Source: Legionella genomosp. 1
Lineage (GTDB): Bacteria; Pseudomonadota; Gammaproteobacteria; Legionellales; Legionellaceae
Assembly (NCBI GenBank): GCA_945901145.1
Contig: CAMDJY010000120.1
Location: 1 to 5,268 of the forward strand
Direction: 5' to 3'
Length of the DNA: 5,268 nt
The position numbers were made by a program, and so were the translations under genes. Positions 1 to 5,117 of the stretch are shown here, one piece after another. How positions within the stretch are numbered: position 1 is the stretch's first letter; each line of letters starts with the position of its first letter. The notes under the pieces were generated by a model. It ran no database searches. It saw nothing but the letters and a program-made list of their open reading frames with translations, and had not been told where the DNA came from.

Positions 1-1
1 C

Positions 2-139
2 GTACTTGCCAATATTCATCGCGCCGAAACGGTCGAAAAACTTGAAAAACTGCTCCCATACAACATCGATCCTGAACTGTTAAACAATATGAGAAGCATA
101 CCTGAGCTCATCATGCCTCAGAAAGATGGGGTTAATTAA
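2..139 (+). CDS. C-terminal end of a possible IS66-type transposase (partial)
   Basis: An open frame enters from the left edge and gives 45 residues before TAA. It begins VLANIHRAETVEKLEKLLPY and ends in DGVN. The pattern VLxxI, a short helix, then LExLLPYNI resembles the short C-terminal domain of IS66-family transposases, which usually reads like VLTRI...ELLPWN. This is recognition from memory of a short piece, so the family call is tentative. A GTAA-type end, as IS66 elements carry, may lie 8 bases past the stop and fits the idea. If correct, the rest of the insertion sequence lies left of the window. Otherwise it is the end of an unrecognised protein. There is no visible terminator after the stop. 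Confidence 0.45.
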   Translation, partial: VLANIHRAETVEKLEKLLPYNIDPELLNNMRSIPELIMPQKDGVN

Positions 140-147
140 ACGGTTAC
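134..147 (-). repeat. Possible right terminal inverted repeat of the upstream insertion sequence
   Basis: Read on the minus strand from base 147 inward, the sequence starts GTAACCGTTTAATT. IS66-family elements typically begin with GTAA and make 8-bp target duplications, and their last gene normally stops very close to the right end, as here. The matching left end is outside the window, so the call rests on four bases plus position. If true, bases 148-155 (ACGATTTA) would be the target duplication. Confidence 0.25.
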
Positions 148-327
148 ACGATTTAAGCATGTTGACTGAAGTCAATATAGGCTTGGCGGGTGTGTTATAT
201 TTGTCATAGCTAATTGTGATGCCTCGTGTAAAGTGTGTATTAGCAAAGGAGCTAAAAACCTTGTCGTGAGATTTACGTATTTGAGTACGACATTGTTATA
301 CATCGTACGCTACTAGTAGCCGCTACA

Positions 328-2199
328 CTACAACGCTTTCCCTAAAACTGAGTCAGGTGAATTTTCTTTCTCAACCTTTTTCCTAAAAAGCGAAAGACTG
401 TCTGCACTAGTAGAACGAGTCAATTTAGTGCATTGCTTGGCAATGTTAGGTGGAATATTAAAGCACTCTTGTAATACCTGCGGTACCTCACCAGGTAAAG
501 GATTTGCACTTTTTTGCTCACCTTGTCGAGTCAGAAACCTATCACCCCAAACAGTTTTATTCCCCTGGTCCATCACTTGGGTGAATTTAAATAAATTCGC
601 AAACAAATAACCAGGTCCTATGCAAGTAAAAGAATAGGCTGGTAGAAAACCTAAAGGGTAATTATATTGCTTTAAGGGGGCTTGAGGGCTAGCAAAAGTA
701 AACTGGTCTACCCATTCCTGTTGACCAGTTTCTTTAGAAGCAAGCTGCTTTTGCATGACGTAATGATGCTCATCTTTAGGTACTACATGATAGACCCCTG
801 TCCCACCAACATCCAGATAAACCTCTCCACTCAGAACTAAAGGTTGCCTGTAGGAATCAGACCAGCCCACATCTGTTAAAAATTGCTGGCCATTGAGAAA
901 TACTATAATAACTGGATGAGTAGGGTAAGGACTATTTTCTTTGGCGTCGTTGTAAGCATTCACCCGAGACAATTTCAGCTCAACATCAAATCCTAAATGA
1001 TGTAATAACCAGCCAAAAGAATAATTAAGCTCAAAACACATCCCGCCTCGATTTTCTTTGGTATATTTCTTTAGTAAATGCTCTATTTCAAATGAGGCAG
1101 GTATGTTGTAAGTCGCATTGATATTTTCATGAGGGATGGTTTCAATATGCGTTTTTTGTAAGGTTTGAAGATACTCTAGAGAAGGCTGCTGTCTTACTAA
1201 TTTCAAATGAGCTAAATAACTCTTCACTAATTGATTTGTTTTTTCATTGCTCTGCCAAAAAGGAGTAAGCTGTGCTCGCTTGGTCTCAAATAAATATGCT
1301 TGGCTTTGTTTAGGGCTTAATGCAAGATGCTTAGAGGAAGACTTAGAGTAACGGATCGCTTCATCCATATATAAAGGATGTTCTGATTGCAATCGCAATT
1401 TATGCATAGGGGTCTTGTCTGCCACTAAAGTCTCTTTTACAAAACCAAATTGACTGTATAGTCCTGCTGCCGTATCAGTAAACAAAAACCAATGTTTTAA
1501 TGTAGCATAAGTAGGGTTGGAGAAAATCTCAACCATCATGGCTTTGCCAATACCCTGCCCTCTTTGGTCTTCAGCCACAACTACATCCCATAAAGAAGCA
1601 AAAGTCGTTTTATCGCTGACTACTCGCGCAAAACCAAGGAGTTTGCCCTCTTTAAAAGCCAACACACATTGAGACGAAGACACTAAAAGACTTAATCGTT
1701 CTAATGTTAAGTGCGACTGCCAATAGGCGTTATTTTTTAATAAGGCTAACAAAGCAGGCAAAACCTCTTCTGTAGCTTCAGTTGTTAAGACTAAACCATC
1801 AAGTTTAGTATGGCTCTGAGGCAAAACAAGCTTATCCCTAACATATAATGTCTCGTCATCTTTTTCATTAAAATGATAGCTCTTAAGCAAAAACTTTAAA
1901 AACTCAGGCGCCTCTAATACAAACCGAAACTCTGGTTTTCTAACCATACTGGGAAATTTAATAAGAAACTTAACCACTGCTTCAGCTAAAGAATAGCCGT
2001 TTGCAAAGGTATGGGAGGCATGAGCTTCATTAAGCTGGATGGAGGTGATGCATTCCGTATCAACAAAATCGGTGACCAAAGTTGCCTGTCCAACCACTTG
2101 TTCTTTATGTTTTACTGCAATATGAAAGGTATTCTTTTCTCGTTTTGCCGTGATAACAAATCCATCGCCTAAATCGCAATCAATAGTCTGAAAAGCCAT
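328..2199 (-). CDS. Fusion protein: degenerate GNAT-like region + GNAT acetyltransferase + arylamine N-acetyltransferase
   Basis: This 623-residue protein should transfer acetyl groups from acetyl-CoA in the cytoplasm; no signal peptide or membrane segment is seen. Residues about 1-125 look like a worn GNAT fold. Residues about 135-260 are a GNAT domain with the acetyl-CoA loop R213-G-Q-G-I-G218 after a VVVAEDQ strand, and Y248 near the motif AGLYSQFGF. Residues about 318-590 are a complete NAT domain: HIETIPHENIN, then C388 in RGGMCFE, H428 in PTHPVIIV and D443 in LTDVGW. The triad spacing (40 and 15) matches the NAT family (38 and 15 in the Salmonella enzyme). NATs acetylate arylamines or hydrazines through a Cys intermediate; the GNAT substrate is unknown. 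I chose ATG at 2199 because GGGGA (2208-2212) sits 8 bases upstream; an in-frame ATG (2208) and TTG (2214) are less well placed. It appears to be transcribed alone. Ordinary NATs are about 260-280 residues, so this gene is more than twice the usual length. Confidence 0.9.
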   Translation of the reverse strand: MAFQTIDCDLGDGFVITAKREKNTFHIAVKHKEQVVGQATLVTDFVDTECITSIQLNEAHASHTFANGYSLAEAVVKFLIKFPSMVRKPEFRFVLEAPEFLKFLLKSYHFNEKDDETLYVRDKLVLPQSHTKLDGLVLTTEATEEVLPALLALLKNNAYWQSHLTLERLSLLVSSSQCVLAFKEGKLLGFARVVSDKTTFASLWDVVVAEDQRGQGIGKAMMVEIFSNPTYATLKHWFLFTDTAAGLYSQFGFVKETLVADKTPMHKLRLQSEHPLYMDEAIRYSKSSSKHLALSPKQSQAYLFETKRAQLTPFWQSNEKTNQLVKSYLAHLKLVRQQPSLEYLQTLQKTHIETIPHENINATYNIPASFEIEHLLKKYTKENRGGMCFELNYSFGWLLHHLGFDVELKLSRVNAYNDAKENSPYPTHPVIIVFLNGQQFLTDVGWSDSYRQPLVLSGEVYLDVGGTGVYHVVPKDEHHYVMQKQLASKETGQQEWVDQFTFASPQAPLKQYNYPLGFLPAYSFTCIGPGYLFANLFKFTQVMDQGNKTVWGDRFLTRQGEQKSANPLPGEVPQVLQECFNIPPNIAKQCTKLTRSTSADSLSLFRKKVEKENSPDSVLGKAL

Positions 2200-2227
2200 A
2201 TTTAACATCCCCAACAGTATTGGTTTA

Positions 2228-2256
2228 ATTATAAACAGTTGCTGAGCATTAGTATA
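2228..2256 (-). promoter_or_regulatory. Candidate promoter of the GNAT-NAT gene
   Basis: On the minus strand a perfect TATAAT lies at 2228-2233. Transcription would start near 2221, leaving a leader of about 22 bases before the ATG at 2199. That leaves room for the GGGGA ribosome site and argues against the TTG at 2214. At a 17-base spacing the -35 position (2251-2256) reads TATACT, a poor match, so the promoter may be weak or need an activator. Confidence 0.4.
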
Positions 2257-2416
2257 GTGTTCATAGCAATATTGATATTGCGGGCAAATGCGAATCTCTA
2301 TAAAAGTTTGGATAATTCGTTACCCTAATCCTGCATCATAATATTTCCACTCCAATAATGCGCTGTGATGCCTTGATTACAAAAAAGAGCCTTTGTTGTC
2401 ATTTGTTATTTCTAAG

Positions 2417-2434
2417 TGCCCCACAGATGCCCCA
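2417..2434 (+). repeat. TGCCCCA direct repeat pair, 11-bp period (possible integrase arm sites)
   Basis: TGCCCCA occurs at 2417-2423 and again at 2428-2434, exactly 11 bp apart, which puts both on one face of the helix. It lies about 80 bp left of the tRNA-derived core. Tandem G/C-rich direct repeats beside a core are typical arm-type sites of tyrosine integrases. The role is inferred from position and period only. Confidence 0.4.
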
Positions 2435-2472
2435 TATGGAATTTAAAATATAATGACACAAACATAATATGT

Positions 2473-2504
2473 TGATTATAATCAGAATAAATCAATTTTA
2501 TTGA
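2473..2504. repeat. AT-rich dyad symmetries next to the att core
   Basis: TGATTATAATCA at 2473-2484 is a perfect 12-bp palindrome. TCAAT-TTT-ATTGA at 2492-2504 is a second short dyad. AATCAA at 2490-2495 followed by TTG five bases later is near, but not identical to, the IHF consensus, which has a four-base gap. They may bind accessory proteins of recombination, but in AT-rich DNA chance is a real alternative. Confidence 0.25.
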
Positions 2505-2515
2505 AAATAATCACG

Positions 2516-2563
2516 GGACTCATAATCCGTTGGTCCTAGGTTCAAGTCCTAGTGGGCCCACCA
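2516..2563 (+). other. 3' fragment of a CAT-anticodon tRNA gene: attachment-site core
   Basis: The bases match tRNA positions 29-76. They include the right part of the anticodon stem, the loop CTCATAA (anticodon CAT at 2521-2523), a 5-base variable loop, a T arm CTAGG/CCTAG around loop TTCAAGT, the 3' acceptor strand TGGGCCC, discriminator A, and CCA at 2561-2563. Bases 2514-2515 no longer pair with the anticodon stem and nothing upstream resembles a D arm or a GGGCCC 5' acceptor strand, so this is not a functional tRNA. A CAT anticodon means Met or Ile2. Such 3' fragments are left when an element integrates into the end of a tRNA gene and brings its own copy of the 3' sequence. By orientation, an element belonging to this junction should lie to the left. 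Confidence 0.85.
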
Positions 2564-2604
2564 ATTAAAACCTGTAAAATCAATCAGTTACTACTTAACG
2601 TCCT

Positions 2605-2639
2605 AATCCCGTAAAATCCACTTCGGGATTTCTTCGGGA
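2605..2639. repeat. CTTCGGGA direct repeat pair (11-bp period) overlapping an inverted repeat
   Basis: CTTCGGGA occurs at 2621-2628 and 2632-2639, 11 bp apart. AATCCCG at 2605-2611 is the exact inverse of CGGGATT at 2624-2630 with a 12-base gap. The block sits between the att core and the integrase remnant, where arm-type binding sites of that integrase would be expected. The hairpin lacks a T run on either strand, so I do not call it a terminator. Confidence 0.4.
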
Positions 2640-2651
2640 CCTACCTTCCAT

Positions 2652-3342
2652 TCACAACGAAAATACCGTTGCTTCTTGCTTAGCATGACTCTTTGGTTTA
2701 AAGTTTGGATTACGCAACAAAGTTAATATCACTCCACTTTTTTGCTTTTCACAAACTAGGATGTTTCCCTCGCTCTGTATTCACAACGGAGCGTGCAGTA
2801 TCGTTACATACAACCAAACGCTCTTCACCATTCTTGACCAGTTCAGCAGGAATAATAAACACAAGAATATGCGGTAACTCAGGAATTTTAATTTCCCATT
2901 CCCAACGCAGCTCACATATCTCTTGATCTCTGCACCCAGTGTTCACAGCAAAAAGCGCCATTTTTTCTAAGTGCGAAGGTAACTCATTAAATAGTTTGTT
3001 CTGTTCATCCCAGCTTAATGGATATGGCTTACGCAAATCATGCTCTGGTAAGAGTTTGATTTTGGCAGCACTAAGCAACCACGTTAAACCGTATTCATCC
3101 ATCCATTCACTAGCGGCAAGGTTCAAGATCCGCCGCACAATTTTCAAACCATGGTTAATGGTTCGAGAACTTACAGCATCTTTGCGCCGTCCCTCAATAA
3201 ATCCTTGCAAGGCGCCAATATGAATAGACTCAAGCGGCAAATCTCCAATGTATTTAACCAGCTCTCTTAATCGACAAGCATCATCAGCGATGCTGCGTTT
3301 ATGCTGATTTTCCATTAGAAACTTTGTTGCTGCTTCCTTCAG
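2652..3342 (-). pseudogene. Tyrosine recombinase (phage-type integrase), truncated at the 5' end and internally deleted
   Basis: Integrases of this family cut and rejoin att sites to insert or excise an element. The open frame from ATG 3315 to a stop at 2749 gives 188 residues; coding similarity runs upstream to 3342 (LKEAATKFL), just after an in-frame TAG. It contains the core-binding domain (about residues 5-90, NQHKRSIADD...), then the start of the catalytic domain with the box I arginine in TGCRDQEICELRW and the lysine region LVKNGEERLVV. After RGKHP the frame runs out. The stretch holding HxLRH and the nucleophilic Tyr is missing. From 2759 to 2652 another frame reads VCEKQKSGVILTLLRNP and onward, which resembles an integrase C-terminal tail and suggests a deletion of roughly 100-150 residues. 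The N-terminal arm-binding domain is also missing, replaced by another gene's start. The product cannot recombine DNA. It ends about 90 bp from the tRNA-derived core, the usual place for an integrase gene. Confidence 0.85.
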
Positions 3343-3496
3343 CTAATGACTGATAACTGATGCCACGCACAATTCCAACAACTCCTGTTCGATAATCCAC
3401 ATAAGGCTTGATTGCTGTCAAATAAAGCAGTTGTTGGATGTAGGGTAAGCCTCTTAATGCAGACAGTTCCTCATCAGTCACTTTCATGTATCTCAT
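3299..3496 (-). CDS. 5' fragment of a small element-borne gene of unknown function, fused to integrase DNA
   Basis: The 65-residue frame starts at ATG 3496, with AAGGA (3506-3510) 9 bases upstream, so the original start seems intact. Residues 4 to about 52 (VTDEELSALRGLPYIQQLLY, then KPYVDYRTGVVGI and GISYQSLAE) recall the N-terminus of regulatory or replication-type proteins carried by phages and conjugative elements. I cannot name the family surely and the function is unknown. After SLAE the frame changes character (GSSNKVSNGKSA) and overlaps the integrase coding sequence in another frame. The real gene therefore ends near base 3340, and the last residues are read from integrase DNA. It diverges from the repressor gene across the mirrored operator region, so it was probably the repressor's main target. 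Confidence 0.6.
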   Translation of the reverse strand: MRYMKVTDEELSALRGLPYIQQLLYLTAIKPYVDYRTGVVGIVRGISYQSLAEGSSNKVSNGKSA

Positions 3497-3546
3497 CTAC
3501 ACATATCCTTATAACAGATTTCTATTTCATGCTTTGCAAAATTTGT

Positions 3547-3552
3547 GTTATA
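3547..3552 (-). promoter_or_regulatory. Candidate leftward -10 box for the truncated divergent gene
   Basis: The minus strand reads TATAAC here, the mirror counterpart of the rightward TATAAA. It would start transcripts near 3540, about 45 bases before the ATG at 3496. No good -35 box is seen at 16-18 bases, so the call depends on symmetry. Confidence 0.3.
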
Positions 3553-3581
3553 GTTAAAAACGACTTGTGATTTTAAATTAA

Positions 3582-3609
3582 TTGTTTATCTAATAAGAAC
3601 AACTATAAA
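3582..3609 (+). promoter_or_regulatory. Candidate rightward promoter of the repressor gene
   Basis: TTGTTT (3582-3587) and TATAAA (3604-3609) are separated by 16 bases. The start point would fall near 3616, inside the ACAAATCG operator copy, so a bound repressor would block it. This gives a leader of about 80 bases and implies autoregulation. Confidence 0.4.
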
Positions 3610-3696
3610 ACACAAATCGTTTTATTAAATACGATAATACAAAACAAATCGTGTTATTGTCAACACTTTTTTAATCTAATTTGCAATGAGCATCTT

Positions 3697-4359
3697 ATGG
3701 ACATCAAAGAACAGATTGGTAATCGCATTACCAAATCAAGAAAAGCATTAGGAATCACGATTAAAGAGCTTTCAGCGCGGATCGGTGCATTATCTGCAGC
3801 CAGAATTAGTAACTGGGAGCAAGGCACGCGAAGCCCTGGACCACTGGAGGCTAAACTATTGGCAGATCAGCTACGAGTATCTGCCTCATATCTTTTATGC
3901 TTAACTGATAACCCTGAGGGAGAATTATCGTTAAGCAATGGCGGTGGTACGCGATTTGTTCCTTTATTGGCAATGAAAGAAGCAAGCCAAGCTAACTTTT
4001 CTCTCGATCAAGCATTGTTATGTGATGGGCGAGAAAAAGCGGTAGTTGTGGATCATCTTAATCAATCAAAAACGAATGCTCGTTTATTCGCTTTACTGAT
4101 TGAAGACACCAGTATGCAACCGATTCTAAATGTCGGCGATTTAGTAATAGTAGATGCGGATCGAATTCCCAATCCAGGTGATCTGGTACTGGCTTATTTT
4201 CCTGTGAAAAATCAAACTATATTGCGCCGATACGGAGAAGCGGCAGACTGTTTATTTCAGTTATTAGCAAGCAATGATCTTTGGGCAACAATCAATATTA
4301 AAAATAAAGAAGACGTGATTCTATGCGGCGTAGTGAGTGAATACCGACGATATTTGTGA
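3697..4359 (+). CDS. CI/LexA-like repressor: XRE helix-turn-helix plus S24 domain
   Basis: This 220-residue transcriptional repressor has the usual size and two-domain layout of phage or integrative-element master regulators. Residues about 5-68 form an XRE-type helix-turn-helix (RITKSRKALGITIKELSARIG, then ARISNWEQGTRSPG). Residues about 85-215 are an S24/LexA-like domain with S139 in EDTSMQP, GDLVIVDADRIPNPGDLVLA, and a LLASND strand near the end. In LexA and UmuD the catalytic Lys follows the Ser by 37 residues; here that position is L176 in QTILRRY. No obvious Ala-Gly or Cys-Gly cleavage site is seen in the linker (about 69-105). It may therefore bind DNA and dimerise through the S24 fold without self-cleavage. 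Upstream lie the mirrored operators, and the Shine-Dalgarno is weak (GAG, 6 bases before ATG). A secreted-protein start follows 25 bases later, possibly on the same transcript. Confidence 0.88.
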   Translation: MDIKEQIGNRITKSRKALGITIKELSARIGALSAARISNWEQGTRSPGPLEAKLLADQLRVSASYLLCLTDNPEGELSLSNGGGTRFVPLLAMKEASQANFSLDQALLCDGREKAVVVDHLNQSKTNARLFALLIEDTSMQPILNVGDLVIVDADRIPNPGDLVLAYFPVKNQTILRRYGEAADCLFQLLASNDLWATINIKNKEDVILCGVVSEYRRYL

Positions 4360-4384
4360 ATGCACCTAATAGGATTATCTTAAT

Positions 4385-4621
4385 ATGAACAAACAAGTCC
4401 TCTTATCTACAATCACCAATATAATCGCAATTTTAGGTCTTCTACTCATTACGTCTACCCAAGTAAACGCTGAATTGATAACCGAGCTCTATGCTGGAGA
4501 AGGATTCACTCAAAAACATAATGCCAACGTTAATCTACCCGACGCCGAGATCACAGGAACACATAATGCACTCAAATTTGATTCTGCGGCAACGGTAGGT
4601 GGTCGAGCAATTTATTCGTAA
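4385..4621 (+). CDS. Truncated outer-membrane-type protein (signal peptide plus first strands)
   Basis: The 78-residue frame starts at ATG 4385, with AGGA (4371-4374) 10 bases upstream. Residues 1-29 are a clear Sec signal peptide: MNKQ, a long hydrophobic core, then VNA before E30. The mature part begins ELITELYAGEGF, and ALKFDSAATVGGRAIY looks like the first strands of a small outer-membrane beta barrel, where GGR-x-x-Y-W often occurs. The frame then ends at once because the DNA changes into GNAT coding sequence in another frame. At 78 residues it is far shorter than such barrels (about 170-250), so it is best read as a 5' gene fragment that may still be expressed and exported. The specific barrel family is not identified. 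Confidence 0.6.
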   Translation: MNKQVLLSTITNIIAILGLLLITSTQVNAELITELYAGEGFTQKHNANVNLPDAEITGTHNALKFDSAATVGGRAIYS

Positions 4622-5009
4622 CAAAGGCATTGAGTATCGTGAAGATGTTATGGATTATTTAAAAGACTCTGTTTTTATTGCTACTTTTGCCGGAAAACCC
4701 GTTGCGATGTTTGCATTACTAAACCATGAATTCCATGAAGATTTAATGCATGCACCTGGCGCTATTAATTTGCCACATGTACTTGAATTAATGTATGTCT
4801 ATGTCGAAAAAGATTATCGTGGCCTTGGTTTTGGCCGGCAAATTATTGATGCGGCCAAAAGATTAGCGCAAGAAATGGGTGTTGAGCGCATTCAATTTGA
4901 TACTTTGAAACCTGGATTAAATCGTATGTATGAGAAACAAGGAGCGGAACAACTTTGTGAGCATCATTTGTTTACGCATACGACAGATGTATTTACGATG
5001 AAAATTTAA
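4599..5009 (+). CDS. GNAT-family N-acetyltransferase, truncated at its N-terminus
   Basis: From GTG 4599 the frame gives 136 residues of a GNAT domain, an acetyl-CoA-dependent transferase of unknown substrate. Visible elements are the second strand pair VFIATFAGKPVAMFAL (about 25-40), the strand VLELMYVYVEKDY leading into the acetyl-CoA loop R74-G-L-G-F-G79, the helix IIDAAKRLAQEMG, and Y111 in NRMYEKQGA, the usual general-acid position. The first strand and helix of the fold are missing. The GTG is preceded directly by an in-frame TAG and has no Shine-Dalgarno. It overlaps the 78-residue secreted frame by 23 bases in a different frame. This fits a deletion that joined an outer-membrane gene to the middle of a GNAT gene. 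A translated product is uncertain and would probably lack a stable fold. Confidence 0.7.
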   Translation: MVEQFIRNKGIEYREDVMDYLKDSVFIATFAGKPVAMFALLNHEFHEDLMHAPGAINLPHVLELMYVYVEKDYRGLGFGRQIIDAAKRLAQEMGVERIQFDTLKPGLNRMYEKQGAEQLCEHHLFTHTTDVFTMKI

Positions 5010-5022
5010 GCTATGTTGATTA

Positions 5023-5046
5023 GGCATATTTCTATAGTTGTATGCC
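5023..5046. repeat. Inverted repeat after the GNAT gene
   Basis: GGCATA (5023-5028) is the exact inverse of TATGCC (5041-5046), with a 12-base loop and one extra G-T pair. It lies 14 bases after the GNAT stop. There is no T run behind it, so it could at best be a weak or factor-assisted transcription end. Confidence 0.25.
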
Positions 5047-5079
5047 ATTCAATGCAACAGTATAGATAATTTGATGGTA

Positions 5080-5085
5080 TATAAT
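5080..5085 (+). promoter_or_regulatory. Candidate -10 box for the P-loop gene
   Basis: TATAAT at 5080-5085 would start transcripts near 5092, about 26 bases before the ATG at 5118. No convincing -35 box is present at 16-18 bases upstream. Confidence 0.3.
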
Positions 5086-5117
5086 GATAGCATGAGATTT
5101 ATTTTTGTGCTTATATT

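Larger units (their letters stand above)
2215..2515. other. AT-rich non-coding stretch left of the tRNA-derived att site
   Basis: No convincing gene lies here on either strand; open frames are under 20 codons. It holds the candidate promoter of the fusion enzyme, the TGCCCCA repeat pair, and an AT-rich block (about 2440-2510) with short dyads. This layout is usual for the attachment-site arm of an integrated element, where integrase and DNA-bending proteins bind. Confidence 0.5.
3541..3660. promoter_or_regulatory. Mirror-symmetric divergent operator/promoter region of the repressor
   Basis: Related motifs cluster between the two divergent genes. ACAAATCGTTTTATT (3612-3626) and ACAAATCGTGTTATT (3644-3658) are direct repeats with 14 of 15 bases equal. 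AAAACGACTTGTG (3557-3569) is the inverse of CACAAATCGTTTT (3611-3623) with 12 of 13 equal. Further out, 3541-3555 read on the minus strand gives AACTATAACACAAAT, matching AACTATAAAACACAAAT at 3601-3617 except for a two-base insertion. Each outer arm therefore carries a -10-like box next to a CACAAAT box. The likely binder is the adjacent XRE repressor, acting on both directions; that is inferred from position. Confidence 0.6.

Noticed and set aside
162..175. Dyad TTGACT-GA-AGTCAA
   Set aside because: A two-base loop cannot form a normal hairpin and there is no T run; it may be a protein site, but nothing else supports one.
309..320. Perfect palindrome GCTACTAGTAGC just past the fusion-enzyme stop
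   Set aside because: As RNA it forms only a 4-bp stem and has no T run, so a terminator is not supported.
428..610. Plus-strand frame of 60 codons
   Set aside because: It lies inside the NAT domain on the opposite strand and has no family features; it is a shadow of the real gene.
2288..2341. Short plus-strand frame of 17 codons
   Set aside because: It has no ribosome binding site and no recognisable sequence.
2488..2563. A complete functional tRNA
   Set aside because: There is no 5' acceptor strand or D arm, and the anticodon stem is broken at its outer two pairs; only the 3' fragment is supported.
2705..3223. Two plus-strand frames (2705-2926 and 2939-3223)
   Set aside because: Both lie opposite the integrase remnant, which has clear recombinase motifs in its own frame.
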